55,000 bases of DNA, taken from positions 17,586,310 through 17,641,309 of the forward strand of contig CM022673.1 in NCBI GenBank assembly GCA_012295275.1, in the 5' to 3' direction. Each line of letters begins with the position of its first letter. Position 1 is the stretch's first letter. Under the pieces are notes generated by a model. It did no database searches. It was given only the letters and a program-made list of their open reading frames with translations, and was not told the origin of the DNA. Source of the stretch: Chrysomallon squamiferum (lineage: Eukaryota; Mollusca; Gastropoda; Neomphalida; Peltospiridae). A program made the translations under genes and the position numbers. Below are positions 28,716 through 41,776 of the stretch, piece after piece.

Positions 28716-31700
28716 TACACATATCAGTGATGGTTTGTATGTATCAGAGTAGATTTACTGTAATTATATTTTTCAAAAAGAATTATCCTGTTGTTCTGTA
28801 TCAAACTTGTCAGAAAACTTTCACTTTTAATTAATATGTTTTTTTATAGCTGATTTATCCAGGATTGTACGGTTAATATTTTATATTTCATTTATTTTCC
28901 TTCTCTGATCTCATTTTAACACCTGTGCTGAATTATTTTCAGCAGTAATAGGAAGACGTAGAGATTCTAGTCAAATTAGAAGTATGGTTTCCTCAAAGTC
29001 ACTGACTCTGATGTGGTCACACAGGAACAGCGACAGTAAACACGAGGTGAAATGAAGGCAGAATTCTTTTTTTTTTTTTTTAGATAACGGTGAAAATCCG
29101 AATGTGTTAAAAAGAAGAAAACAAAAAAATAGAAAAGTCTCAACACTGTTGTTGTTTGAAACCTTTTTCTCAAAAATAAATGTTATTAATATTCATTTTC
29201 TTTCAATTAGCCGGTAAAACATAAAATAAAATTTTTATAATTTATTTTTTACACAGATTCTACCATTAAATTTTCGTTAGAACCGTGACAACCTTTTGTT
29301 GCTGTTACGTATGGATGGATGAATGAACGGTCATGATGGTTAGACATACCGCTCAAACATGGACACACATACACATACATACATACATATGTCATGTGTG
29401 TGTGTGTGTGTGTGTGTGTGTTAAGGATATGTATATGTAAACAGAGAGAATAGAGAGATCACTGTAATAATATACAAAGGTAAAAGACAGTGATTGACAG
29501 GTGTGTGTTAAAATGCAGTAATGAAAGGGGAACATTCTTTAGTCAGGCATCCATCAAGCTGTTTACCATTTGTGTTTAAATATCGCGAAATCAAACCAAA
29601 CAAGCAACGATTAACATAACGGAAGGGGGAAAACCAGTTTGATTAATAAGTAAGCTGTTAGTATGATGTGTTTATGTTAATCTGCATGTATGTACATTCG
29701 TATATGACCAGAAATACAGTTCTTAGGGAATGGAACCATCTTTTCTTACATTACATATTGTTCGAAGTTACGCGTTTGGTGTTTAATTTCTGATTTTTTT
29801 TTTGAAGACTTTTTTGTTTTAAAAAATAATAACTAATTGGTTATTTAAGACCTGGTGTTGTTTTGATGTTTATGTTTCGTAGGTAATGCGCATAAATCAC
29901 TATTATCGAGAGCGCTGAGTTGAGAAATAAAACAGTCGAATTCATTTAGTTTTTGTATTATTTAGGGCTGCAGGATAAAAGAAATAACTGGTTACTGTTT
30001 TAAGATATCGTTTTGATCCTTTATAAACATAAAAACATCACATGACTTCATACGACCTAATACAAAATTGATATGACTTGATATTGAAACTGATACCATA
30101 CTGACCTATGACATTCATATTTGCTTTCGTTATTGTTCAGAGTTACAGAACTGAACAAACAAGTGAGAACATACAACTATTTACTGAGTGTCTTGTATCA
30201 CCTATCTTCGTCTCAATCGTTTCCGTAACAACCTGCAAATCACAGAAGTTCTCTGTACGCTTCGTGACTTTTCACAGAAAACTTTACACAAGATTTGTTT
30301 CTCTTCTCGAAATTCTCACGTTTCAGATTTGTCTTCTATAAAATAACCTCTATGGTAAAAGTAGGTAATATATAGATAAAACGCGTGGCTTAGTTATAAG
30401 CTTTGAACATATTAAGACAATTTTAATTAACCTGAAAGAAATCTTCTTAATTTTTTTTTTTTTATTATTTTTTTTTTATTAGAAGATAACATTTTATAAC
30501 ATTTCATATATTTAATATTGTAAGAAGAGGGAAAAAATGCGATAAAAATGTGTTTAAAAATAGTATTGTCGCAAAGCTTTGGAGTCATATTCTCATTGCG
30601 TATTTACATATGTGATTTGAAAAGCAGACGACAGACAGATAAAGTTCTGCTCTTATTATTATTAATAAGCAATGTCAGGATTTTTGATATAATTATATCA
30701 AAAAGGACACGTCTGTGTTTTTCAGTCATCGGTCAAGAAATCAAGCAAGGGAGATAAATTGATGGAGACGACTTTGTACTATAATTAACATATTTATTTG
30801 TCTTTGAGCAAACTCTGGCTTTTGTACTTGCCTGCCTGCACAAGTGACTGACTGTCGCGCGATCTCAGTGATGAATTCATTGCTTTTTTATTGATTTATA
30901 TTAACAGTCTCAATGCAGACATATGGCTCGTTTTTGCCGCCTGTGGAAAGCGTCTGTCGGTTGTAATCTGCACGTGCTGGAATAAATCTTGACAGGATTA
31001 CATCGATTCGAAGTTCTATTTCCCTTAATTTTGCATTCCGTTAGTTAATTATGAGTATCGGTTTTTCACGATAAACTCGGGTTTCTAACTTTGATATTCC
31101 GCCGAGAGGGGGAATGCGTCTGTTCTTAACTCAATTTTAAATCTTAATTCGATATTTAGATGAGAGGCTGAGATATGTAGTGTTAAATGATATGCAGCTA
31201 CAATCAAGGAAAAAACACGAGAAGAGAAACGCAGAAAGCTCGCTTGTTAGAATTTTCTCACGAGTCATTGTCGGTTGTAGGATCAATCGTGAGCGATGTC
31301 TTTCTTATTTTATTACTTCTACCAGCTCGAGCCGCGCAGCTGACTTCAACTGTTTAACACAACAGCCGTTTTTACAAATGTATTGATGTTTGTACTTTTT
31401 TTCTTTCAAAACAGCTTCATAGAAAGAGATTTTATTTATTTATTTATAGTTGAATAACGACGACTGTAGAAGAGGGATATTGTTGCTATATAGGAAAGGA
31501 AATCACTTAGCACGGAGCTGGTTCTCCGCACCGTTTCGAATTTAGTTTCGAGAAGGAATAATCTAGATTATACAGATGTTCACAATGACACCATTGTGTC
31601 GTCACATCCAACTCCAGTGCACCAACACCGCAATCTGCCTTTCGTAAATCCGCCGGTATTGGCCGGAACACATGGTAATTAAACCGAAACCGTATATGAT

Positions 31701-31972
31701 GAGAATAATTCAGTGATCGAATATGAAGAAGCTCGTGAAATGACAAAGGCAAGTCGTTAACGAGTTTGGTGTGGAAAGCATACTTCGAGAAGTTATCTCC
31801 TTTCTGCCTAATGGGAAAATCCTGAGTGTAACGTATTCTAATGAAAAATCTTAGTAGTATGTTTATTAATTTTGATTCCTTTCAGCTGTACTGAGAACGG
31901 AATAGGCTCATAATTAACTATTTAAGCAGTCAGATATTGCTTAGCAAATCATATTATCTTCATTTTAGTTTA
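28716..31972. other. Intron 1 segment; GT run, no gene seen
   Basis: A GT run at about 29391-29421 and a T run at about 30452-30477. Short open frames at 30108-30341, 31180-31386 (plus) and 31507-31752 (minus) have no motif I recognise. Confidence 0.5.
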
Positions 31973-32238
<266 letters not shown>

Positions 32239-32599
32239 TTTCAGTCTCTCTTCGCTTTGTTTCACTCTCTCTTTTTCTTTTTCTCTCTCTGTTTGTTTCA
32301 ACCTCTCTCTCTCTTGTTCTATCTCTCTGTCTCTCTCGTTCTATTACTCTCTCTCTCTCTTTCTCTTTCTCTCATTCCCTTTACAAAGTATAGTGTCACC
32401 TCTTATTATATAAATATTAATTAAAATTAATTATTAAATAGTTTCTCAAATATGTTTTCCAGAGATATTTGTCTGAATTTTTTATTATAATATATATTTA
32501 ATTATTATTTTACTAAATATACTATACATCACAGTTATGTTTAAATAATAATTATTTTTATTGGTATGGTTACCGTTTTATTTTTATTTTTGACATTTA

Positions 32600-32706
32600 T
32601 TATTATTATTAATAGTAGTAGTAGTAGTAGCAGTAGCAGCAGTAGTAGTAGTAGTAGTTGTTGTTGTTGTTGTAGTAGTAGTAGTAGTAGTAGTAGTAGT
32701 TGTAGT
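32600..32706. repeat. TAG/TTG trinucleotide array
   Basis: TAG units with CAG and TTG interruptions (about 32610-32703), preceded by ATT units. Confidence 0.9.
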
Positions 32707-33705
32707 ATTAGTGTTTAGGGGCGTGGCAGTGTTTTGAGACTTCCGCACCAACTCTATTTGCACAGCTAATTTAATATTCCTCTGATATCTGATTTGACTT
32801 TATGGTGGTTGGTGAGACTGTTAATCGTTACTAAAGATGTTTTATTTATGGGACGAAAGATTCGAATATTGGAGTCGTGCCTGTGGTGTATTCAGTAAAC
32901 CGATCAAATATTAGATTCGATACTTTGAAGTATACATAAACATCGAAATAATTTTCTTGTCTGTTTGTTACTTGAAGACGCATTTAGGATAATTTGAATA
33001 TTTTATTTTAATTTATTTTATTTTATTTCTTAATTTATTTATATATAATTTTTGGTTTGTTTGTTTGTTTTTTTTTTTTTTTTTTTTTTTTTTTGGTTTC
33101 TAAAAGAATAGCTCTCCAATCAACAGTAAATTGTTGTTTATTTTTTATTTTTTATATATTTATAAAACAATTTCTCAGGTTAATTTACTTTGTTTTCTTA
33201 CTTTGTTTTCTTTCTTTATTTTTTGTTCTTCTTTTCTAAAAGATTAGGTGTCTAATCAATAGTAACTGTTTTTATTTCTACCTGAAATCCTATAAATTTT
33301 CAGTTTCAGTTTTTATAGGTCATCTAGGAATCTGAAAAACTTACATTTTATTCAGCTAAGGGCGTCAGTTTATATATATATCATACTTATTTATATACAC
33401 GTACTATATATATATATTATTAGTTATTTATTTATTTGTTCCTTTGTTTTGTTTGTTTGCTTGTTCTCATTATTATTATTTTCTCACATTTACATGTTTA
33501 TTAAATTTATCCTTTTGGAACTGACAATCATGAATTATTACTGAACAAAACATCTTTCATATTTGAATTAATTCATTTGTTCATTCATTCATCCATCCAT
33601 CCATCCATCCTTTCAGTTTGCAATGAACCAAACATCTCACAAAAATTAACATTAAAGATATAATGAACACAATCTCTGTACAAACGTCTTTTGTACAAAA
33701 CAGAA
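32707..33705. other. Intron 1 segment, no gene seen
   Basis: Includes a T run (33069-33094), TTTA-rich sequence and a CATC run (33589-33608). Nothing codes here that I can support. Confidence 0.55.
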
Positions 33706-33708
33706 TTG

Positions 33709-33776
33709 TCTTTAGCTCATTGGTTAGAGTACTCGGACGAGAAACCGATCGAGACTCCTAGGCTGCTAAATAAATA
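33709..33776 (+). mobile_element. tRNA-like SINE head
   Basis: TTTAGCTCATTGGTTAGAGT is a good match to a tRNA A box and D arm. About 25 nt later GATCGAGACTCCTAGGC resembles a B box with one base lost. It does not fold as an intact tRNA: no acceptor stem pairs with the 3' side. I take it as the 5' end of a tRNA-derived SINE, with the body decayed or unrecognised downstream. Confidence 0.5.
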
Positions 33777-34074
33777 TTAGACTCAACCAGTATTAATCGA
33801 CACGTAATCTTTCCCTTCTGTTTATTGACAAAGACCAACCACAGTGGCACATTTATGAAAACTAAATACTAACATGTCAGCCTGACATTTAAAGTAGTGT
33901 ATATCGCATGTATGGCGCGTTTTGTTTCTTATACTACATTTAATACCTAACAGAAGGATTTTAATGGTTTTAAAAAGAAAGAATCAAAGCGTAGTTTAGT
34001 ATCATAGTAATTCGGTTGTTTCATTTAATGACAAATCAAAAAGTAAAAGAAAGCACGTGTTACATTATGCCAAA

Positions 34075-34076
<2 letters not shown>

Positions 34077-34132
<56 letters not shown>

Positions 34133-34148
34133 CAATAATAATAATAAT
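34077..34148. repeat. AAT trinucleotide run
   Basis: Nearly pure AAT with two AAC interruptions, ending in a T run. Confidence 0.95.
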
Positions 34149-34393
34149 TTTTTTTTTAAAGTTATATAGTTAAAATAATATCCAGAATAGCGAGAAAAAA
34201 AAGGTTTATGTTAATAGATATAAAACTGAAATGTGAAATAATCAAAATATGAAGTTTACTAATAGAAATAACAATACTTCAAGAACCATTTGTAACCTTA
34301 TATACGTACACAACAAGTACAGACAGACACTGTTAACATACATACAAACGTACACTTACATACAAATGGTTGTATAATTATGTGCAGTTATGT

Positions 34394-34395
<2 letters not shown>

Positions 34396-34433
<38 letters not shown>

Positions 34434-34540
34434 TTTGTTTGTTTGTTTATTTTATTTTTATATTTATTTTTATTTTCGTTTTTATTTTATTTTATTTTAT
34501 TTTATTTTTTTTTTTTTTTTTTTATTTTTTTTTTTATTAT
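34396..34540. repeat. TTTA, TTTG and TTTTA runs
   Basis: TTTA units (34399-34436), TTTG units, then TTTTA-type sequence and a T run. Three overlapping plus-strand open frames are low-complexity artefacts. Confidence 0.9.
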
Positions 34541-35340
34541 TATTGGACAATTGTCTCATCTCTTTCATATTTGATTTTATCAAATAAGGTGCTCTCCATT
34601 ATATTATAAATATCTTTAGTTACTTTCAGAATAACAGTTTACTTAGCAGGAATTTCACTTTTAAAATATTTACTTAATTTATTTTCAATCACAAAACCGT
34701 CAACTCACAAATTTTGCTTCTTCGTAATTACAGACTTTTTGTTGTTGTTGTTATCGGCTTCTTCATACAGACAGACCAACAAAACCATAATCTGAGATTT
34801 ATCAAGCAGAAAGCAGATCTCATAAAGCTTATCGAGTCTACGACCAACACATCTTCACTGGGAGGCCTCGCTTTTTATACTGCCGCCAGCGTCAAAGAAT
34901 CAATTTAAATACATAACAGCAGAGATAAATCCAGATTGAAATGCTGATTTTTATTAAGATGGAAAATATTCTAATAATAATCTTAATTAACCCATTCATC
35001 ATTTGTTTCTCACTGCAACATAACGACCATTATTATCGCTCTCTACACATGCAGTGGTTGCACTAAATCATTCGTGAACTGAGCTGAAGAAAACAAACGT
35101 GTGTGTGTCTGGCGTTAGCTAGCCGAGGGACCGCGACGACTTTCAGAACCGTGACTATAGGATAAGTAATCTGGCAGATCACGTGGAAGGTCAAGCAAAA
35201 TCCTGAGGCCGGTTATTGCTTTTTATTTGTTTTCTTGTTATTCTTGATTAAATTAAATTTTTAATTATTTATTTATTTAATTATCCATCTTCTTTAAAAA
35301 TTAATTTTTAATTTTTTGGGGTTTATGTTTTTAATCTTTC
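34541..35340. other. Intron 1 segment, no gene supported
   Basis: A 64-codon plus-strand frame (34714-34908) ends in less AT-rich sequence that I do not recognise. The block at 35100-35215 is relatively GC-rich without a recognisable motif. Confidence 0.4.
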
Positions 35341-35348
35341 AGGTTTTT

Positions 35349-35431
<83 letters not shown>
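35349..35431. repeat. (CT)n-(AT)n compound microsatellite
   Basis: CT (35349-35416) switching to AT (35417-35431). Fourth instance of this junction. Confidence 0.95.
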
Positions 35432-35432
<1 letters not shown>

Positions 35433-36872
35433 CTGCTGTTTTTGTTATATTTCTTTTGCAAACACAATGAATATCTAGACATATATATATATTATATAAG
35501 ATAAAAAAAAATAATAATAATAAAATAAAAACAACAAAAAATCTATTTAGATGTCTGATCTAAGCATCAGAACTTGAACAGTACAATATTTATTGACGTC
35601 TGCCCGATGCCATCTCTGATATGTTTGTACTTAAAAGGTGATCGGGTGTGGGGAGCGACACTGCAAGTAATAACTCACTGAACGTGAATAACGTAATCAT
35701 CAAAGTGAACAAACAGTACACACCAACTTGACCAGTTGACTGATGTACAACCGCAGCAGATTAGCACGTCAAACTGATGATAGATTACTCTTGTCTAGAT
35801 ATTCATTGTGCTTGCAAAACAAATACAACAACAGCAGCAAAATATTCTGTACTTCATAAGACAATCAAAATATCTGTCTCATTTCTTTCTTAGAAAGATC
35901 TATTACCGCTTAATGTACTAGATAAATATTGCTTTACTACAAAAACTGATCATCATCAAAGATGTACATTGTGAGAGAAAGAACGGGGAAGAAAACAACG
36001 AAAAGGAAAAGGGACGAATGATATAAAAATATATACACATAAATACATACATACATTCAGTATACATTATATACGCGTGTGTATGCGCGTGTGTGTCTGT
36101 GTGAGCGTGCGCGGGCGCGCTCTGTGGTCAAATTCACAAACAGTTTTGCTAAAGTAACAAACTGATATTTTTCATTCGTCAGATTCTCATTCCCAAGTAG
36201 CAAATAAAACATCAGTACAGATGATCAGATTGTAAAATACTTGATTACTTTGGTTTAGTCCTTTTTCTTTCTTTTTCTTTCTTTCGATCCTCCCCTTTCT
36301 CCTACTATCTGTCTTTGTCTTTCAGTATTTTCTTTCTTTTTCCATTTGTTTCTCAGCAGTTCGTCTTATCTTGTTTTAAGAAAATGTCCTCTTTTTTACG
36401 AGATTTTGTTTTTAATTCATTGAATAATTCTCTTGTCCTTTATTTTGTTTTTATTTTCTGCATTTTATCATAATTTATTTATTTTGTATATTAGTCGAAG
36501 CTCAGTATAAACAATTATCATTTTACAAAATATAATGTGTATATTATAATTTAGAAGAAAATGGCAGATATTACTGCTTTGTCAAAAACCCTTATTTTTA
36601 TGCAGCAATAAGTTAATACTCTTTAGCATATGTCGACTGTTCATTGGTCAGAAGAGAACAGTCTATTTTATAGCTACTTATATTTATCCGATTATAAAAC
36701 CGTGGAATCTTAAACAAATATTTTTGGAAAAACTAAAACATAATAATTTAGTAACTACTTCCAGTGTAAGCCAGGCAGGGACATTAAAAAAACGAAGACG
36801 ACATCTTTCTCAGTTTTAAAAGACGGGGTTAAAGATAGTTAAATAACAGAGAAGTACTAAACTAAGACTTAC
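35432..36872. other. Start of intron 1 (next to exon 1), no gene seen
   Basis: Contains a GT/GC-rich patch (36070-36122) and a T/C-rich tract (36260-36350). The intron donor GTAAGTCTTAG begins at 36872. Confidence 0.55.
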
Positions 36873-36975
36873 CTTCTATTTTTGTGTCCGGCCACTCACA
36901 GGTGAAATTATTTGATCCGCTGACCAAGTCTGGACCACTGTAGACTTCTTCAGAATAGTCCGCTGAGAAATTCAT
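36873..36975 (-). CDS. Class B1 GPCR exon 1: N-terminus, first ectodomain cysteine
   Basis: First recognised coding exon (residues 1-35) of the secretin-family receptor encoded on this strand down to 1791. The ATG lies at 36975-36973, and an in-frame TAA lies 21 nt upstream with no AG acceptor between them. The exon ends in phase 1 at a GTAAGT donor (36872-36871), matching the phase-1 start of the exon at 9303. It supplies Cys26, in the context FTCEWP, as the first of the six hormone-receptor-domain cysteines; without it the domain would have only five. N2 (NFS) and N23 (NFT) are possible glycosylation sites. It has no hydrophobic signal peptide, which is odd for this family. An internal TTTCTCAG at 36970-36963 could be the true acceptor (exon from 36962) for an upstream leader exon that I could not find. 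The link to exon 2 rests on phase and cysteine count across 27.6 kb. Confidence 0.72.
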
Positions 36976-39832
36976 GTTTTTAATCAAATGATATTACACC
37001 ACTTCTGATATCTTCAATTCAGTTTATTTCTCAGAGAATTTCAGTAAACGATTTCATTTGACTTCTCTCTTGGTTATTTGTTATTTGAACCATTGGCTAT
37101 AAAACGAAGAAAGCATGGTCTTTTAAATCTCCTAAGTTGTTACGTATGGCTAGGAACCGACAATTACAGAAACTGAGAAATCCACAGCTTCTGAACAAAT
37201 CGTGTTGACCGAACTGATAGGTTGAAGAACATATCCAGTGTTTCAAAACATTGCTGTTGTCTCTATTAAAGCTACATGATGTTCAAGAAGTCAACCAATT
37301 ATCGAAACTGCAAAACCACAGACTTAATCGGTCAAATTTTAAAATGTTTGAAAGAAATGTACTGTAAACACTGGATTAAACTGGCTGGAATCTGTACACA
37401 ATTTGTAGTAGAACAACTGAAACAGAACGTAACAGAAACAAATTTCAAATAAAACTGATCAGTAACTCTGGGCAGACGGTGAGAAATATTCTCTTGAAGA
37501 AATTGTCAGAACAAGTCTGGAATAAATACGTTTCTTGACGTTAAATTCATTAAAGATTAGGTTAACTGAAGCAACAACAAATGATTATGTCATAACTGTT
37601 TCCCGGCTTGTCGCAAGGGTTTCACAAATCTTTGTGATGTCAGCTCGTTGACTAGAAAACTCAGTGATTATTAATATGTTTTTGTTGAACACAGGTCGAC
37701 TCAGAGAAGCTAGATATCATATTTAGTCTTATTAATGTCGTTAGAATTAGTATCACAATTTGTCACTGTTTGTTTTGTAACAACAGTCAGTCATCAACTT
37801 TGAATGCGATTTGTCGCCGATTTCCGTAAGTTACGTTAAACGTACATCATGACAAATACTAACATAAAGTTTTGAAAAACTGAGTACCGCTTCCAGTTAG
37901 AACTTTAAGAAGCAGATTCAAAAAATATATACTAGAATGAGAGTAGACTGTTTTTGCAATATATATTTGAAAACAGATGAGAATATAAATCATAAATAAT
38001 ATTTTAATAATGTTTTCTCTATTTTTTAGTAAAGCATAATTTTCTGAAAATATAAATTTCATTCCTTTAACTGCATATTAACAATGAAAATGTTTCTTTT
38101 TAATTTCCAAAATTCTTCCATAAATAGATATTTTTCATTATGTGTCACTAATAAATTTCAAGTCCTAAACAATTCATCTCAACCTTTAAACTAATTAATA
38201 TGTTTCTTAAATCCAATTTCAAATTGCAGTCTTTCTCAGATTTAGTTTAAAATGTACAATTCAAACACTTTTATCAGATTCATTTTGCATTCCATTTTTT
38301 TTTTAATTATCTAGTTCAGTGTTCAAATTCCAACCTTTTGTAAATCTTCCAAATTAACAGATTTCTGAGTTTAAAATCCAGTTCTTATAATCGTCTTGTT
38401 GAAATTCCTTTCTCAGATTATGTTCAGTTTTTATAAACCTTTCAGTTTAAGATCCATTTTAAAGCATCTTTCTCGGATCCAGTTTATTTTGTAATTTCTT
38501 TCTTTCACACTCTGTTCTTGTTTCTTTTATCTTTTCTTTCAGAAACTGTTCAGTTCAAAATTCACATTTCAAAATCCAGATGTTTCACACGTCATTCTCA
38601 CATGCAGTTTAACCTGAACTTTTCTTCTTCTTCTTTAAAACGATTAAATCATCCAAATCGTCCTCTGTATAATTACTCTTTTCAAACTATTACTGTTTTA
38701 ATTTTTAAACTATTGTCCAATCAAATATGTCCACAATCGAATGCACTGTTTTGCGTACAACTGTTACCTCTACTTCCTCGATCCAGGTTTTCCTGTGTGT
38801 TTCACAGCAGACGAACTGAAACTGCGGAGCTATCTCGCACTCTGACTCTCGCTCTGTTGTGGGCGACGTCTGGGCAAGTATCAAATAAAATAGATTTCTG
38901 TACAGCTATCTGAATCTCTCCTTTTGTCCGCCTTCTCTGTTCGCCATATGTTAGTTAATATCACATCTCCGTTCTTTTAACTTTTGTTTCTTCGGGCCTT
39001 TTCTGTTTTATATAAAAAATACAAAAAAGCAAGAACAAAAAATATGTATTAGTGTATTATATTACAAAAGAAAAATTACATATACTTTCGAGAAAAAAAG
39101 TTTTGTTTAATATTCTTGATAAATGTCAAAAGTGAAGTATTTCTTGTATGTTCTGTAATAAAAGATGTTTTATTTTCATACCAACAATATATTTATTTTA
39201 TAGCAAGAAGAAAATAAAGTACTTTTATACAAACAAAACACGAACATGATTTCAAAAATGTCAATACTGAGGAAGAGTTGATATTAGCAATAATTACAGA
39301 CTTCACAACTTCTCGGTTTGACGACGTAGTCACGTACGTACGAAACTGGAGTCACGTGATCACACCATATTCGATATAATGTCATTTAATGTGTGGAGTA
39401 TTCAAACAAGACGAAATATATTCTAAAGCTTAGAAGTGTCTGAGTAAACATAAGTAAAAATATTAATTTCAGTCGCGCGTGTGAAAATACTGAAGTTAAA
39501 TGGATAAAAATAGAAAAATGTTTATTGGGTGTAGTTTGTAGCCTTCTCAACACAACTCTTACAGTCCTACACATTACAGCATATTACTTTACTACATATA
39601 TTACTTACTACATATAACACTGCTGAGTGAATAGTATCACAACCTTATCATACGTTGTTAACTTTGCCATATTTGTATTGTCATTTTGTTATTAACATTA
39701 TCTAGTTGTAAATAGTATGTTATTAACATTATTATGTTTGTAATGTTAGTGGTTATCAACTGTATTGCTTTCATACTCTAACAGCAAAAGCAGAAATGGC
39801 CACTTCAGTAGCTACTGCTACTACCACTACTA

Positions 39833-39837
<5 letters not shown>
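36976..39837. other. 5' flank of the receptor gene
   Basis: Sequence immediately upstream of the first recognised exon. A promoter, 5' UTR exon or signal-peptide exon could lie here, but I could not identify one. About 38150-38620 has a loosely repetitive look (TTTCAGATTC / AAATCCAGTTT phrases). An E-box palindrome TCACGTGA lies at 39352-39359. Confidence 0.35.
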
Positions 39838-40174
<337 letters not shown>

Positions 40175-40577
40175 AGTATCTGTCTGACTCTCTCTTTCTC
40201 TTACTCCCTCTCACTCTCTCTCTATGTTTATTTGTCTCTCCATACGTCTGTATCTAGCTTTCTCTGATCTTTTGTTATCTAACAAAATTTATTTTAAATT
40301 AATAGACACATTATCCAACAATTAACGATTGGTACAGTCAAAGATTTTGCTATAAATGCAGCAGTTTAAAACAAGGCTCATGTTTTATATTATTATGAAT
40401 ACAGTAAAATGAAGTTATTCAACACAGAAAAAGCTATTTTGAAACCATTAAAGAACGGTTTAAATATCGCCGACATAAATTCTGATTTGGCCTGTTAGTT
40501 TGAATGCACGGTTTAAATAAATCATTATCATTATCATCATCATCATCACCATCATCATAATCAATATTATATTTACT

Positions 40578-40579
40578 GT

Positions 40580-40677
<98 letters not shown>

Positions 40678-40680
40678 TTA
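40578..40680. repeat. TTG-to-TTA compound microsatellite
   Basis: TTG units (40578-40617) switching to about 20 TTA units. This is the same pairing of TTG and TTA seen at 14089-14205. Confidence 0.95.
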
Positions 40681-41776
40681 ATTTAGTCTTTTTTTTTTTA
40701 TTATTATTTTTTTTTTACTGCTTATTGTGAAAGATCAAGTTTCTGTGAACTTTCAGACTTTCTGATTTTTCTGTCACTTTTTTCCATCCAGCGCAATTAG
40801 TTTTTAACATGCTAACAACCTGATGTGTGGGAAAATAGAAACACTAGCCAGACTGAATCGAATTAACACATTTTACAAAAAGAAAAATCAAGCAAGAATC
40901 CGTATAGGCAAGATATATCCAGTTTCTTGAAATTAGTAAAATTACTAATTTAATTTTCCTTTACTGGTTTTGTCTCACAAAGCTGAAATTAGTTTTGAAG
41001 AGTGTGGTTTTTTTGTTGTTGTTTTTGTTTTGTGGGGGTTTTTCAATTAGAAACTGAATGTATCTTTCCTAGAAAAAAAAAAAAAAAAAAATTAAGGAAA
41101 AAAAGAAAAACTTAATGATAATAATAATAATTGGAAAAAAGAAAAAAACGAAGAAAAGAGAGAAAGAAATCTAGACATGGATTCTTTAAAAGGGGCGATA
41201 AAAGAAGTAAAAAGAAAAAGATACTTGTATTGTTCCTATAACTGTATGTACGTACATGCGTATGTTAATGTTTTTGTAATAATACCTCAGAATGCTTCCA
41301 TCAGCATTCTATTCAAACATATTTTTCTAAAGCACATCTTCAGTTTCACCAGAGAAATCAGTTCATTGTAGAATCTCAGAAAATATATTTCTCTTTCTTT
41401 GGGACAATAGAAATATGAATAATCGGAAATTTACTGAAAATAAGGAGACATAGCTCAAAATGTATTAGCGCGGATTCTGTCCATTTCAGTAATTATGTTA
41501 AATACTTTAAATGCGTTATTCACAGTCTGCAACTTTAAGTTTTAGTAGATGTCTCTGGATTCGTCAAAAAATATAATTTAGACAAAGATTAACCAAATCG
41601 TCAACCATTTCCGATGTGATTTCATCCAATGAAGGTTAAGCATCAATGTCCTCAGCATACACCTGTATGACAGTGATATTGTTAGTGTGTTAGTGTGTTA
41701 TACTGTACAGTGGCTTTACGCGTCTTCTCTGAGTTCTCACTACTCAATCCATGCGACTCCGAGGTAGATAAGTATA
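40681..41776. other. Upstream flank, no gene seen
   Basis: A run at 41072-41090. The 64-codon frame at 41177-41371 has no recognisable motif. GTTAGTGT repeats occur near 41680-41700. Confidence 0.5.

Noticed and set aside
31581-31598. Perfect 7-nt hairpin CACAATG/CATTGTG
   Set aside because: Too short to stand above chance in 55 kb.
31507-31752. 81-codon minus-strand frame with Cys-His pairs
   Set aside because: No family recognised; the metal-site impression rests on a single Cys-His-Cys cluster.
33709-33780. Functional tRNA gene
   Set aside because: A-box and D-arm are good, but the acceptor stem does not pair and the B box is damaged; a SINE head fits better.
34714-34908. 64-codon plus-strand frame ending in less AT-rich sequence
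   Set aside because: Some residues look protein-like, but I recognise no family and there is no supporting start or splice signal.
38518-38913. 131-codon plus-strand frame
   Set aside because: Starts in loosely repetitive T/C-rich sequence and shows no recognisable domain; codon content looks random.
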